Below, in pieces: positions 1-9,277 of a stretch of DNA of 64,000 bases. How positions within the stretch are numbered: position 1 is the first letter of the stretch; each line of letters opens with the position of its first letter. Source of the stretch: Thermanaerosceptrum fracticalcis (GTDB lineage: Bacteria > Bacillota > Peptococcia > DRI-13); contig NZ_CP045798.1 in NCBI RefSeq assembly GCF_000746025.2, positions 1,722,501-1,786,500 of the forward strand. Direction: 5' to 3'. The notes under the pieces are model-generated. The model saw only the letters and a list, made by a program, of their open reading frames with translations, was not told where the DNA came from and searched no databases. The position numbers and the translations under genes were made by a program.

Positions 1-562
1 ATTCTTCAGGATTCATGCCTGCTGCCGGTTCATCAAGCAAAAGCAGGGTCGGCTCCAGGGCCAGGGCCCGGGAAATCTCCAGTTTGCGCTGCAAACCATA
101 GGGCAGGCTGTCTGCCCGCTGATAAGCCTTGTCCTCTAAGCCAACGATCCCCAGATAATCCAGGGCCAGCTTGCGCAATTTCTCTTCAGAACGGGACACA
201 GCAGGGGTCCTGAGCAATGCTCTGGGTAAGGAATATTCCACATGCTTTTGATCTAAAGCAATGATGACGTTTTCCAGCACGGAAAGGTTCTTAAACAGAC
301 GAATATTTTGGAAAGTCCGGGCTATCCCCGTCTCTACAATGGTGTCGGGCCTTTTCCCACCAATTTCTTGACCCCGAAAAATAATCTGGCCGCTGGTAGG
401 CCCATAAACCCCGGTGATTAAGTTGAAAACCGTGGTTTTACCTGCCCCGTTGGGTCCAATCACCCCCATGATCTCTCCCTGGACTACCTGAAAGGAGAGG
501 TCGCTGCAGGCCACAATACCGCCAAAACGTTTAGTTAGATTGCGGATTTCCAAAACAGTCAT
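1..562 (-). CDS. livG: Branched-chain amino acid ABC transporter ATP-binding protein (partial)
   Basis: Cytoplasmic ATPase of the LIV-type importer. The C-terminus lies beyond the left edge of the window; about 187 residues are visible. Translation of the minus strand shows Walker A (GPNGAGKTT, residues about 36-44), the LivG-typical LPYGLQRKLEI signature region and Walker B LLLLDEPAAGMNPEE. The start ATG overlaps the stop of the permease gene livM (TGATG), so the two are translationally coupled. It is the last visible gene of a livK-H-M-G operon; livF would be expected next, outside the window. Substrate (leucine-type amino acids or a related small molecule such as an amide) cannot be told from sequence. 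Confidence 0.93.
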   Translation of the reverse strand, partial: MTVLEIRNLTKRFGGIVACSDLSFQVVQGEIMGVIGPNGAGKTTVFNLITGVYGPTSGQIIFRGQEIGGKRPDTIVETGIARTFQNIRLFKNLSVLENVIIALDQKHVEYSLPRALLRTPAVSRSEEKLRKLALDYLGIVGLEDKAYQRADSLPYGLQRKLEISRALALEPTLLLLDEPAAGMNPEE

Positions 563-1440
563 CAGGCCGCACCTCCTTTGGCCCTTGATGTTTTACGCAC
601 CAATCCCGAAAATGTCTTCCAGCTTAGCTCTTTATAACCGAAAATACCCTGGGGCCGTAAAACCATGATGGCTACCAGAATAAAGCCATAGGCCACCAGG
701 CGCCACATGTTGGCCACCCGCAAGACTTCGGGTATAGCGGCAAAGATAAGGGCTGCGGCAATGGGCCCGGTGATGCTGCCCATTCCTCCTGCTACCACGG
801 CAGCAGTGAGCATGGTAGACTGTACTCCTGTGAACATGCTAGGCTGGATAAAGGAAATGTAGTGAGCAAAGAGACCACCCCCCACTCCGGCACAGACAGC
901 ACTGAAGAAAAGGGAACGGAGGCGCACTTTAAAGAGGTTTATCCCCATCATTTCTGCAGCCGTAAAGTCTTCCCGCACAGCGATGGCCATCCTGCCATAC
1001 CTGGAGAAAACAAAATTACGGGCTACATAGATGACAATAAGGGTTACTATCAGGACCACAGGAAAAGTAGAATACACTTTGATTCCCGGCAGACCCCGGG
1101 CTCCCTGGGTTATATCCAGGTTTTCCAGGATAACGCGCACCGCTTCACCAAAGCCTAAGGTAGCAATGGCAAAATAGTCACTTCTCAATTTGGCCTTCAG
1201 GGTAGGATATCCGATGATCAAACTTACCAGTCCGGCCATTAAACCGCCCAAAAGCAGGGCTACATAAAAGTTGACTTCATAAAAATAGGTGCTAATGGCT
1301 GCCGTATAAGCCCCAATGGCGATAAAAGCCGCATGACCCAGGGAAAAGAGGCCGGTAAAACCGGTGAAAACCGCAAGCCCTACCACGGAAATCACATTGA
1401 TCATGGCCAAAGCCAGGACTCCTTGTACATAATACCACAT
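562..1440 (-). CDS. livM: Branched-chain amino acid ABC transporter permease LivM
   Basis: Inner-membrane permease, multi-spanning, with the LivM-type core (GLFSLGHAAFIAIGAYTAA near the N-terminus, EDFTAAEMMGIN loop, AGGMGSITGPIAAALI toward the C-terminus). I chose the ATG at 1440 (MWYYVQG) because GGGGGTGG lies just upstream; a longer frame runs 14 codons further with no ribosome site. It starts 13 bp after livH ends and overlaps livG, as in a typical liv operon. Length about 292 aa is normal for the family. Confidence 0.93.
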   Translation of the reverse strand: MWYYVQGVLALAMINVISVVGLAVFTGFTGLFSLGHAAFIAIGAYTAAISTYFYEVNFYVALLLGGLMAGLVSLIIGYPTLKAKLRSDYFAIATLGFGEAVRVILENLDITQGARGLPGIKVYSTFPVVLIVTLIVIYVARNFVFSRYGRMAIAVREDFTAAEMMGINLFKVRLRSLFFSAVCAGVGGGLFAHYISFIQPSMFTGVQSTMLTAAVVAGGMGSITGPIAAALIFAAIPEVLRVANMWRLVAYGFILVAIMVLRPQGIFGYKELSWKTFSGLVRKTSRAKGGAA

Positions 1441-1453
1441 AACCTGCCACCCC

Positions 1454-2326
1454 CTAGACTTTCTCTTCCAAATACTTGCCAAAAAGACCGGCAGGCATGA
1501 AAAGAAGGAGAATGATTAAAAGGGAGAAACTGAAAACATCCCTAAAAGTGGAAGCGATATAAACGGACACCAAAGATTCCAAAATTCCCAGGATAATACC
1601 GCCTACAACGGCTCCGGGCAAACTGCCCAGACCACCGATAACAGCAGCGATATAGGCCTTATTGGTAATCCACCCCATGGTTGGATAGGCCATATATTTC
1701 ATACCTAAAAAAATTCCGGAAATACCGGCCAGAGCTCCCGCCAGTACAAAAACCAGGCCAATGAGCCGGCTTAAGTTAACTCCGTTAATCTGGGTAATCA
1801 TGGAATCATAAGAAGCTGCCCGTATGGCAATCCCTGTCCGGGAATTGTTAATAAAGTAATGAAGAACATAGATGGAAACAAAGGAAAAGATAATGGCAAA
1901 AAGATCTAATAGACCGATAGAGGACCCCAGAATTCTTATGCTTTGCTGTTTGAATATTTCCGGATAGGCCATAAAACTGGAACCGATGGTGGCATAAACC
2001 ATGTTTTCCAGGAAAATGGAGGTACCCATGGCACTAATCATAAAATACAGGGAAGGCGCCCTTCTTTTCCGTAGGGAACTGTAGGCAATGCGTTCATTAA
2101 AAAAACTTAAAAGGCTTGCCCCGGCCATGGTTAAAACAAGGGCTACCGGAAAAGGAACCCCAAACTTGACCAGGCTGAAATAACCGATATAAGAACCCAG
2201 CATGATAATAGCACCATAAGCAAAATTACTAAAATTGAGAATACTGAAAACCAGGGAGTATCCTACTGCCATCAGGGCATAGATACCACCGATGGCCAGG
2301 CCTGTGACAAGAGTTTGTAAGAGCAT
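1454..2326 (-). CDS. livH: Branched-chain amino acid ABC transporter permease LivH
   Basis: Second inner-membrane permease of the importer. The start MLLQTLVTGLAIGGIYALMA is typical of LivH and follows GAGGTG at a normal distance; the longer frame to 2371 would add 15 residues of no family character. Hydrophobic segments alternate throughout and the conserved GGLGSLPGAVVGGIILGILE stretch sits near residue 225. About 290 aa, full length. Lies between the binding-protein gene and livM in the same operon. Confidence 0.93.
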   Translation of the reverse strand: MLLQTLVTGLAIGGIYALMAVGYSLVFSILNFSNFAYGAIIMLGSYIGYFSLVKFGVPFPVALVLTMAGASLLSFFNERIAYSSLRKRRAPSLYFMISAMGTSIFLENMVYATIGSSFMAYPEIFKQQSIRILGSSIGLLDLFAIIFSFVSIYVLHYFINNSRTGIAIRAASYDSMITQINGVNLSRLIGLVFVLAGALAGISGIFLGMKYMAYPTMGWITNKAYIAAVIGGLGSLPGAVVGGIILGILESLVSVYIASTFRDVFSFSLLIILLLFMPAGLFGKYLEEKV

Positions 2327-2350
2327 GCTGCACACCTCATTTTTTGCATT

Positions 2351-2386
2351 AAAGGTGGTGAGTAGAACCAACTACCCACCACCTTT
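2351..2386 (-). other. Intercistronic hairpin between livK and livH
   Basis: An inverted repeat with arms AAAGGTGGTG(A)GTAG and CTAC(C)CACCACCTTT and a six-base loop lies directly after the livK stop. No T-run follows on the minus strand, so it is more likely a 3' mRNA stabiliser or partial attenuator that keeps binding protein in excess over the permeases than a full terminator. The differential-expression role is inferred. Confidence 0.6.
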
Positions 2387-2394
2387 AACAGAAA

Positions 2395-3555
2395 TTAGTC
2401 AGTCGTTACAAACCGGGCGTGGAAGACAAACTTGCCATCTTTAATTTTTTCAATAACTGCGGGCTTATTCAAGGGGTTATGGGTATTGGGATCAATGGTT
2501 AATTTACCGGTCAGTACAGGTACGTCCTTCATCTTTTCCAATTCGGCAATAATCTTGGCAGGTTCGGTGCTATTAGCCCTTTTAATGGCTTCCACCACTG
2601 CCAGGAGACCGTCAACAGCCATAACAGGATTAGGCATTACAGGATCCATCTTGTATTTTTCTTTATAGGCCTTAATCCACTCCTGAATACCCGGATCTTC
2701 CAGACTGGCAAGGTTAACGTAGTAAGCACCCTCCGTAGCTGATCCTCCTAAAGTGATAAGATCAGGACTGGCCCAACCGTCGCCACCTAAGAATTTAACA
2801 TCGGTCATACCTAAGTCACGAGCCTGTTTCATAGCCATGGCCGCTTCTTTCTGCATGGTAGGAATGAAAAGTACATCAGGCTGCTTTTCTTTAATTTTTC
2901 CTAAGATAGCTCTGTAATCAAGTTCCTCGGAACGGAAAGCTTCTTCAGCGACGATCTCTCCGCCGCCCTTTTTAAATGCCTCTACAAAGAACTGTTTCAA
3001 ACCTTGAGAATAATCAGAACCGATATCAAAGAGCACAGCTGCTTTCTTAGCCTGAAGTTCTTTCAGAGCAAACTGGGCAGCTACTTTACCCTGGAAGGGG
3101 TCGATAAAGCAGGTTCTGAAAGCAGTTTTTCTAACTTTGCCTGATTTCTCATCTACGGTTACTTTGGGGTTAGTAGCAGTGGTTGCCAGGAACGGTATAC
3201 CGGCAGGTTCAGTGACAGAGGTCATAGCGATAGCTACACCACTCTGACCAGGTCCAATGATAGCTACAACTTTGTCACCAATCATACGCTTGGTCACGTT
3301 CACCGCTTCAGTCTGATCTGCTTTTGTATCATAGGCAACAAGTTCAATCTTCTTGCCAAGGACACCGCCTTTTTCATTAATTTTAGCAATTTCCATGTCC
3401 AGAGCGTTCTTTTCCGCTTGCCCCCACATGGAGGAACCACCCGTTAAGGCCACGGCATGGCCGATTTTAATGGTTTGGGGGGCCTTCTGGCCACAGCCTA
3501 CCACAGCAAGTGCAAAAATCAGAATTAGACTAAGAACCAATAGTTTTTTCTTCAA
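2395..3555 (-). CDS. livK: ABC transporter substrate-binding lipoprotein, LivK type
   Basis: Extracytoplasmic lipid-anchored binding protein (periplasmic-binding fold type I) feeding LivHMGF. N-terminus is a lipoprotein signal: basic MKKK, hydrophobic core, lipobox AVVGC with Cys about residue 21. Typical Leu/Ile/Val-binding features follow (IKIGHAVALTGGSSMWG, VVAIIGPGQSGVAIAM, IPFLATTATNP). I prefer the TTG at 3555 because AGGAGG ends 9 bases upstream; the frame itself runs six codons further (TTG at 3573), which would swallow the ribosome site. About 386 aa. First gene of the liv operon; only about 100 bp separates it from the next gene remnant upstream. Confidence 0.92.
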   Translation of the reverse strand: MKKKLLVLSLILIFALAVVGCGQKAPQTIKIGHAVALTGGSSMWGQAEKNALDMEIAKINEKGGVLGKKIELVAYDTKADQTEAVNVTKRMIGDKVVAIIGPGQSGVAIAMTSVTEPAGIPFLATTATNPKVTVDEKSGKVRKTAFRTCFIDPFQGKVAAQFALKELQAKKAAVLFDIGSDYSQGLKQFFVEAFKKGGGEIVAEEAFRSEELDYRAILGKIKEKQPDVLFIPTMQKEAAMAMKQARDLGMTDVKFLGGDGWASPDLITLGGSATEGAYYVNLASLEDPGIQEWIKAYKEKYKMDPVMPNPVMAVDGLLAVVEAIKRANSTEPAKIIAELEKMKDVPVLTGKLTIDPNTHNPLNKPAVIEKIKDGKFVFHARFVTTD

Positions 3556-3658
3556 CTCACTCGACCTCCTCAATTTTTTAATTGATCAGTTGTGTTAGCT
3601 TAGGCTATACTTCTTTAAACAACCTCCTTTCGGGGATTGGTTTCGGCTGCCTTTGGTA

Positions 3659-4261
3659 TTAGACCATATGGGTAACCACCTCTTCTAAAGGCATAATTAA
3701 ATAATCCACAATGGGCACCTCTAGCATGGTATAACAGCCCGGCTTTTGTTTCACTACAGCCCGGGCCGCAGAAACCATGACCTGGCTGGTAATGGCAGGG
3801 TTATTGATCCGGTGTTCATATCTAAGCAATTGATTATGGGTGATGCCTGCTTTACCTTTATGTTCTATGCGCACACCGTGTCCCATATCCTTAACATGCT
3901 CTAAATCATTGACGGCATAAACGTGGGTTTCGTTATTATTAAAGTAGCTGTCTTGTTTAATCGCAGCTTCTACCTTTGAGAAATCGGCTCCCGGTTTAAG
4001 TTTTACATAAACCAGCCTGCGGTGTAGACCAGTACCCATGGGAATGGTAAGGCTTACGGCATCCTTCACCCCTTCTACCGCTTTCGCTACCACAGAATGT
4101 CCCATGCTCATACCGGGTCCGAAGTTGGTATAAGTGATGACCCTGGGAACCATGAGTGTCATTATCCCTCTGATCATTGAATCGGAGCCGGGATCCCAGC
4201 CGGCAGGGATAATAGCACGTGAACCATGTTTCTTCGCTACGGTATCTAAGTGTTTTTTTTA
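3659..4261 (-). pseudogene. ddh: Truncated meso-diaminopimelate dehydrogenase (C-terminal part)
   Basis: Reads as the C-terminal half of meso-2,6-diaminopimelate D-dehydrogenase (Ddh), which makes meso-DAP in one step from tetrahydrodipicolinate: AIIPAGWDPGSDSMIRG, TYTNFGPGMSMGHSV, TIPMGTGLHRRLVYVKL, HNQLLRYEHRINNPA. The NAD(P)-binding N-terminal half is missing; reading upstream, homology stops at a run of eight Ts (about 4253-4260) and abuts a regulator remnant. An internal ATG at 4177 gives a 172-aa frame but it lacks the nucleotide-binding domain, so I call it non-functional. asd and dapG of the same pathway lie 4 kb away, suggesting a once larger lysine/DAP cluster. Confidence 0.82.
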
Positions 4262-5224
4262 TTCCCAAATGTGAGGACCGTGAATATCAAAACTGTCTAA
4301 TGGCTTCCATCAGCGCAGGCGAACTGCCTATTATCTTTTCAAAGGCTGGATATTTAAAACCCTTATTTTGCACCTGCATTTCCAACTGTTTCAATTCACT
4401 AATATCTCTGAAAACAAGAGCGCCGCCCACAACCTGGTTATCCTGGTCATAAATAGGGTATGCTGAACAGCGAACCCAAATGCCGTTGATGGGGTATTCC
4501 TTGCGTTCAATTCCTTTAGAGCGGCCGCTTAAAACCAGGTCCAGATAACGTACTCTGATTATCAGGGTGAATCTTAGCAATGTTTTCCCCAATAATAGGG
4601 GGGGATAGGGCTATTGGGGCCTTTGGCCAAAAAATCCTTCCCCTTTAAGATATGCCTCGCGTCTTCTCCCCTGGCTGTATAACCACGGGTTTGATAAAAC
4701 TTAAGCTGACCTGTTTTGCCGTCTAAAATAACCAGATGCCCAATGGCGATCTGATAGCTCATCTCATAAGATTTATCATTTATACGAATTGTAATAAACT
4801 TCAAAAAATTTTCGATGGATACATGGACATTGTCTCCCTTATTGATACAGCAGCTTAGCGTTAAGGGTGTGTTCAGGTTACTGCCGGCCACCACCTTATA
4901 ATAAGGCGTTTCATAGGGGGCATTATACCTGCCTACCGCAACAATGGCATCCCCCGCATTGGCTGCACGGGAAGGTATACCGATAATGTTTAAATCCTGG
5001 GCCGCGAGCCCGCCATCATCGGCCCCCAGGCAATTGTCTGCCAAAATGACGATATCACCGTCGGCAATGCGACCAGGAGGATGGCTCTCACCAGTGTGTG
5101 GATCAATGCCAAAAATCTCCCGGACCCTTTTATTATAAACCTGAATTGTCTTATCCTTATCGACAACAATAATGCCGTCTTCGATCAAATCAAGACAGTA
5201 CTTAAAGTACATGCTGCTAAACAT
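4262..5224 (-). pseudogene. Broken PAS / sigma-54-type transcriptional regulator, N-terminal part
   Basis: Starts well: GGAGG, then MFSSMYFKYCLDLIEDGIIV with a PAS-like fold (IQVYNKRVREIFGID). The middle resembles the sensory region of RocR/BkdR-type activators. The frame breaks near 4590-4605, at a GGGGGG/CCCCCC run, and resumes in another frame with a second PAS (KEYPINGIWVRCSAYPIYDQ, ALVFRDISELKQLE) leading into FEKIIGSSPALMEAIRQ, the usual entry to a sigma-54 AAA+ domain. The AAA+ and Fis-type DNA-binding domains are absent: the remnant runs straight into the ddh fragment. One deletion joining two genes plus a frameshift explains this. Confidence 0.75.
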
Positions 5225-5300
5225 GGTTCCTCCACAATACTGGGAATTATATACATGGATATATTCGCCATTTATTTTAAAATACCTTTAGAAAAAAAAA

Positions 5301-5334
5301 GCGCCAAAGGAAAACTTGCGTTTTCCTTTGGCGT
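5301..5334 (-). terminator. Rho-independent terminator of the EamA gene
   Basis: Stem CGCCAAAGGAAAA / TTTTCCTTTGGCG (5302-5314 with 5321-5333) with a six-base loop, followed on the minus strand by nine Ts. It sits immediately after the stop codon at 5334. Confidence 0.9.
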
Positions 5335-6218
5335 CAAAAAGCAGTGCCACCTTCTTCGATTTTACCCTTTGCTTTCATCTTTTCCTCATCATTGCGCAGC
5401 TTAAGATTTACTGTCACAGCCACAAGAATAACTATACCGCCGATGAGACCATAAATCGAGGGTCTTTCTCCCAGGAATAAAAAAACCCAAAGAGGATTAT
5501 AGACAGCCTCTGTTAAAGAAAGGATAGAAGCATTTAAAGCAGAAACAAACTTGAGACCCTTGGTAAACAGCACATTAGCCAGTCCAATCTGGACAGCACC
5601 CAGGTATAGCAAAGATAACCATCCCGTCCAATGGAGGGTTAAGCCCTCTTTTAAGGATGGAATAAAGGGGAGAGCCAGTAATGCCGTTGAAAGATTACTT
5701 AAGGATACTACCATGATACCCGATGAGAACCTAAGCTGGTGGAGAAAAAAAGTAGCTGCCGCCATAGCTATCCCGCTGCTCAAAGCAAGCAAATTGCCAA
5801 GAGAACTGCTGCCCTGATTGGGTTCCATGAGAAAAAATCCTATACCAAAAACGATAAAAAGCATAGGAACAGCATTACGCCACCCGAGTTTTTCTTTTCC
5901 CGTTAGAATAGTATAAATGAACAGATATAAGGGGGATGTATACTGCAAAGCAATGACATTAGCCGCCGATGTTAACTTATTGGCCGTTACAAAAGAACTG
6001 ACCATCCAGGCAAAAGCTAGGATATAACCCAATAAAGGTTTACTAAATTCAATTTTTTGTGTTCTTAAGAAAGGCAAAAGAATCATACCGGCAATTGCAG
6101 ACCTGGCAGCGGTAATAAAAAGAGGATCAACAGGCACTTTTTTGATAAATAACCCACTGGTACTCCAGAGAAAAGCTGCCGCGCAGATATAAATGGCCCC
6201 TGCAAATGAATGCTTCAT
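5334..6218 (-). CDS. EamA/RhaT (DMT superfamily) transporter
   Basis: Ten-TM drug/metabolite transporter family protein, probably a small-metabolite exporter. Both EamA repeats are visible: the first from the N-terminus (FLWSTSGLFIKKVPVDPLFIT), the second around residue 145 on (GNLLALSSGIAMAAATFF) with the family's late ASILSLTEAVYNPLWVFLFLGERP and a Lys/Glu-rich cytoplasmic tail. 294 aa, normal length. GGAG lies about 10 bases before the ATG. It is transcribed alone, with its own terminator. Confidence 0.88.
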   Translation of the reverse strand: MKHSFAGAIYICAAAFLWSTSGLFIKKVPVDPLFITAARSAIAGMILLPFLRTQKIEFSKPLLGYILAFAWMVSSFVTANKLTSAANVIALQYTSPLYLFIYTILTGKEKLGWRNAVPMLFIVFGIGFFLMEPNQGSSSLGNLLALSSGIAMAAATFFLHQLRFSSGIMVVSLSNLSTALLALPFIPSLKEGLTLHWTGWLSLLYLGAVQIGLANVLFTKGLKFVSALNASILSLTEAVYNPLWVFLFLGERPSIYGLIGGIVILVAVTVNLKLRNDEEKMKAKGKIEEGGTAF

Positions 6219-6389
6219 GCTCTTTTACTCCAATCTTGTCACCAGTTTATCATTGGATAGACACAGTTATTATCTTACCACTATCGTCTTAACAGATCAT
6301 CCCTCTAAGTCACCTAATTTAATGGTTGTGACGTTAAAATAGCCGATGGCGGTATGCCACCGGCTTTGACTTTAATAAATGGCTATCTC

Positions 6390-6700
6390 CTAACGTGGTA
6401 AACGTTTCTTGGATTTAACTCTTTCAAAGAACCCCTTCGGATAAATTGCTGTCACCAAGGGTGTGTGGTTATACTGCTTGGGATCGACCACCCGCAGGAC
6501 TTTGCCCTGGCATACCGTCTCACCCATTTCATCTACCAGGGTTACTTCCTGCCCTTTTTCGGGTAAAGGCCAGTGCCAGTATTCATAAGGAAAAGTGATG
6601 GTAGCCTCGGTTACACTGTAGGTATAATCCTTTACATAGATAGCCAGACCCCGGCAGTCTTCTTACCTCCGCTCTTTATACCCATGTCGGCTACTGGCAT
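6390..6700 (-). pseudogene. Orphan C-terminal gene remnant, family not recognised
   Basis: An open frame of about 90 codons ends with TAG at 6390 and reads DCRGLAIYVKDYTYSVTEAT ... GKVLRVVDPKQYNHTPLVTA, then a basic tail. It has no start: the frame opens just after a TAA, while a neighbouring frame upstream reads MPVADMGIKSGGKK and appears to be its continuation across a frameshift near 6665. It looks like the end of a larger metabolic or redox enzyme subunit, but I do not recognise the family. It lies directly downstream of dapG. Confidence 0.5.
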
Positions 6701-6710
6701 CATGTTTGGG

Positions 6711-7874
6711 TTATCCCGCCAGAGCAGCGCCTTTATTAAAAGCGCTGAACAAAGTCTGTACTGCTTTCTGGGTTTGGGCCGCAGGCACTGCCCATGTCCC
6801 GCCAGAGGGCAAAGAGAAGAATCCTTCCCAGGTAAACCCTGCCCCCGATAGGATAGCACTAATTTTTTCCGCACTTATTCCAGAGTTTTGATCCCACACC
6901 AAAGTAATGAGGTCACACTCAGAGGAAACAGAAAGTTGTGAACCCTGGGTAATTAAGGAAGAAACGTCTCCCTGGACAGCAAAGCAGCATCCTTCTCTAT
7001 TCACCAGCTCATAAAACAGTTCATCAAGGGCATAACGTTGCCAAAAACCTGTCATTTCATTGTCACGGATTTTAACAATATGAACTCCTTTGGTCAAAGC
7101 TATGCCATATATACCTCCAAAATTCTCCCCGACTTTTCCGATAATAGTGCCAGGGTCATCACTGAAAGTAGACCGGACAGCAAAAGGCATATTATAGGTG
7201 ATAGCCGTCTTGACTGCGCGGGGATGTATGACTTTAGCCCCGGCCCGGGCTAACAAATACATAGGCTCAAATTCAATGCTTCTGATGAAGGGGGCTTCAG
7301 GCACAAGGCGGGGATCTGTAAGGGCCACACCGGGAACATCGGTATAAATTTCTACCAAATCCGCCTTGAGGGCTCCACCCACAGCTATGGCTGTGGTATC
7401 GCTTCCTCCCCTGCCCAGTGTGGTAATCTCCCAGTCCTCAGTGAACCCCTGAAAACCTGCTATTACCGCAATTTTGCCGTTTTTCAGGGCCTTAAAGATT
7501 CTGTCAGGTGTAATATTGATAATCTCGGAATTTGTGAAATTGCCATCTGTATATATCCCCGCTTGAAAACCAGTCATGGCTTCTGCCGGATAACCTTTTT
7601 GGTCTAAAGCATGGGCCACCAGACATGCGGAAATAATCTCACCGCAAGAGGCCAGGAGATCTTTTTTCTTGGGATCAGGATTAGGTCCCACTTCCTTTAA
7701 CATATCCAGGAAGGTGTCGGTGGCATAGGGATCCCCCCGTCTCCCCATGGCAGAGACAATCACCACCACATCATTGCCGCTGTTTTTGGCAGCAACTATT
7801 TTTTGCAATACCATTTCCCGCCTTTCCGGCGTGCTTACCGAAGTACCACCATACTTTTGTACAAGTAATGGCAT
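6711..7874 (-). CDS. dapG: Aspartate kinase, DapG type
   Basis: Phosphorylates L-aspartate, the first step to lysine, DAP, threonine and methionine. Kinase start VQKYGGTSVSTPERREMV and IVSAMGRRGDPYATDTFLD are hallmarks of the Bacillus DapG branch; GRGGSDTTAIAVGGAL (residues about 150-165) is the ATP/aspartate region. The last roughly 130 residues form tandem ACT domains, the likely feedback site. 387 aa, slightly short for DapG. The ATG follows GGGGGAG and the stop of asd by a few bases, so the two are coupled. A DapG-type enzyme beside asd points to diaminopimelate supply for wall and spore cortex (inference). Confidence 0.9.
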   Translation of the reverse strand: MPLLVQKYGGTSVSTPERREMVLQKIVAAKNSGNDVVVIVSAMGRRGDPYATDTFLDMLKEVGPNPDPKKKDLLASCGEIISACLVAHALDQKGYPAEAMTGFQAGIYTDGNFTNSEIINITPDRIFKALKNGKIAVIAGFQGFTEDWEITTLGRGGSDTTAIAVGGALKADLVEIYTDVPGVALTDPRLVPEAPFIRSIEFEPMYLLARAGAKVIHPRAVKTAITYNMPFAVRSTFSDDPGTIIGKVGENFGGIYGIALTKGVHIVKIRDNEMTGFWQRYALDELFYELVNREGCCFAVQGDVSSLITQGSQLSVSSECDLITLVWDQNSGISAEKISAILSGAGFTWEGFFSLPSGGTWAVPAAQTQKAVQTLFSAFNKGAALAG

Positions 7875-7878
7875 TCAT

Positions 7879-8904
7879 TTACTCCCCCTTAAGCCAATTT
7901 TTCTCCACTAACAGTTCTGCTATCTGCACAGCATTTAAAGCGGCACCTTTACGCAGGTTATCGGCAACTACCCAAAGGTTGAGACCATGGGGTACAGTAA
8001 AGTCTTTACGGATACGGCCTACATATACCTTATCAGTACCTTTTAAGTAGACAGGCATGGGATACTCTCTGTTTTGCACATCATCAATTACTTTTACCCC
8101 AGGTGCGTTATCTAATATTTGCACAATTTCTGCAATTTCTGGCAAGGGTTTTTCCGTTTCGATATTGATAGCTTCCGAATGGCAGCGGAAGACCGGTATC
8201 CTTACAGCAGTAGGAGAAACCATGATTTCCGGATCATCAAGAATTTTTCTTGTTTCATTAAACATCTTCATTTCTTCTTTGGTATAGCCGTTCTCCAGGA
8301 AACTATCAATATGAGGAAGGGCATTAAAGGCAATTTGATGAGGATAAACACTGCGCGGCAATTCTTTGCCTAAGATATATGCTTCTACCTGTTTGTTTAA
8401 TTCCTCAATAGCCAATAAGCCTGTGCCGGAAACAGCCTGATAAGTGGCGACTACTATACGTTTAATTTTATATCTATCATGGAGAGGTTTCAATGCTACC
8501 AGCATTTGGATAGTAGAACAATTGGGGTTGGCAATCAGTCCTTTATGGGCTTTTGCAGCTTCAGGATTAACTTCAGGTACCACCAGGGGAACCCACGGCT
8601 CCATACGGAAAGCATTACTGTTATCAATAACTACAGCCCCTTCTTCCCTGGCTATAGGCGAAAGGTGTAAACTCGCTGTTTCTCCAGCGGAAAAGAGGGC
8701 AATATCGATTCCTTTAAAAGCGCCTTTTTCAGCAGTTTTGATTTTCAGGGGCTGACCACGGAAACTCACGGTTTTACCTTCATTTTCTTTGACGTCCAGG
8801 GGAATAACTTCGGCAATGGGCAACGTTGACTTTTCCAAAGTAGCTAACATCTCCGTACCCACGGCGCCCATAGCACCCACCACACCAATTCTGTACTTAT
8901 ACAT
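7879..8904 (-). CDS. asd: Aspartate-semialdehyde dehydrogenase
   Basis: NADPH-dependent reduction of aspartyl phosphate, second step of the aspartate pathway. Rossmann start YRIGVVGAMGAVGTEML; catalytic cysteine in LIANPNCSTIQMLVAL (about residue 130); PVFRCHSEAINIE carries the conserved His near residue 250. About 341 aa, full length. I set the start at MYKYRIGV (AGG seven bases upstream); a frame ten codons longer lacks family similarity. Its upstream region has been invaded by the TnpB element, so its native promoter may be short or replaced. Confidence 0.92.
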   Translation of the reverse strand: MYKYRIGVVGAMGAVGTEMLATLEKSTLPIAEVIPLDVKENEGKTVSFRGQPLKIKTAEKGAFKGIDIALFSAGETASLHLSPIAREEGAVVIDNSNAFRMEPWVPLVVPEVNPEAAKAHKGLIANPNCSTIQMLVALKPLHDRYKIKRIVVATYQAVSGTGLLAIEELNKQVEAYILGKELPRSVYPHQIAFNALPHIDSFLENGYTKEEMKMFNETRKILDDPEIMVSPTAVRIPVFRCHSEAINIETEKPLPEIAEIVQILDNAPGVKVIDDVQNREYPMPVYLKGTDKVYVGRIRKDFTVPHGLNLWVVADNLRKGAALNAVQIAELLVEKNWLKGE

Positions 8905-8974
8905 CTTATAACCTGGTTTCTGAAAGCTAAACATATCTGATTTATACAGGATAATCCAGATTCATTTAGTTTTC

Positions 8975-9277
8975 TCTTCCGTCGACTAACGAGAGGCAGT
9001 GTCACAGGATTCAACTGCCAGGCCATAAGCTCTCGCTTATGTTCCGGGTGGTTTGCCTTGCGGTTCACCGCCGTCCCGGTACTCAATTTTATCAGCATAT
9101 TTCTAAAAGCAGTTGGGACTTTTAAGATCCCCTTCTGCGAAGAATACTCTTGTTCCATTGAGTGCCGGGTCCGTCCTGCCCAGAAAGGGTGTTACCCTTG
9201 CCTCGGTAGTTAACTTATGACAGCAGCCTTTCACAGCGTGTACTGCTGCCATAACGCAAACTTATGAGAATAGGGTT
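8975..9277 (-). ncRNA. Candidate TnpB guide RNA (omega/reRNA) scaffold
   Basis: About 300 bases after the tnpB stop code for nothing convincing but fold well on the minus strand: GGCAGCAG with CTGCTGTC, a CCGGG...CCCGG arm enclosing GGCGGTGAACCGC, a perfect ATAAGC-GAGA-GCTTAT hairpin, and GGCAGT...ACTGCC close to the likely element end. TnpB proteins work with an RNA made from the element's 3' end, so this is the expected place. The exact 3' boundary and guide are not determined; about 8940-8990 is where the structure gives way to ordinary sequence before asd. Confidence 0.5.

Noticed and set aside
4996-5404. Plus-strand frame across the EamA terminator
   Set aside because: It spans the terminator and the regulator remnant's antisense; no ribosome site or family match.
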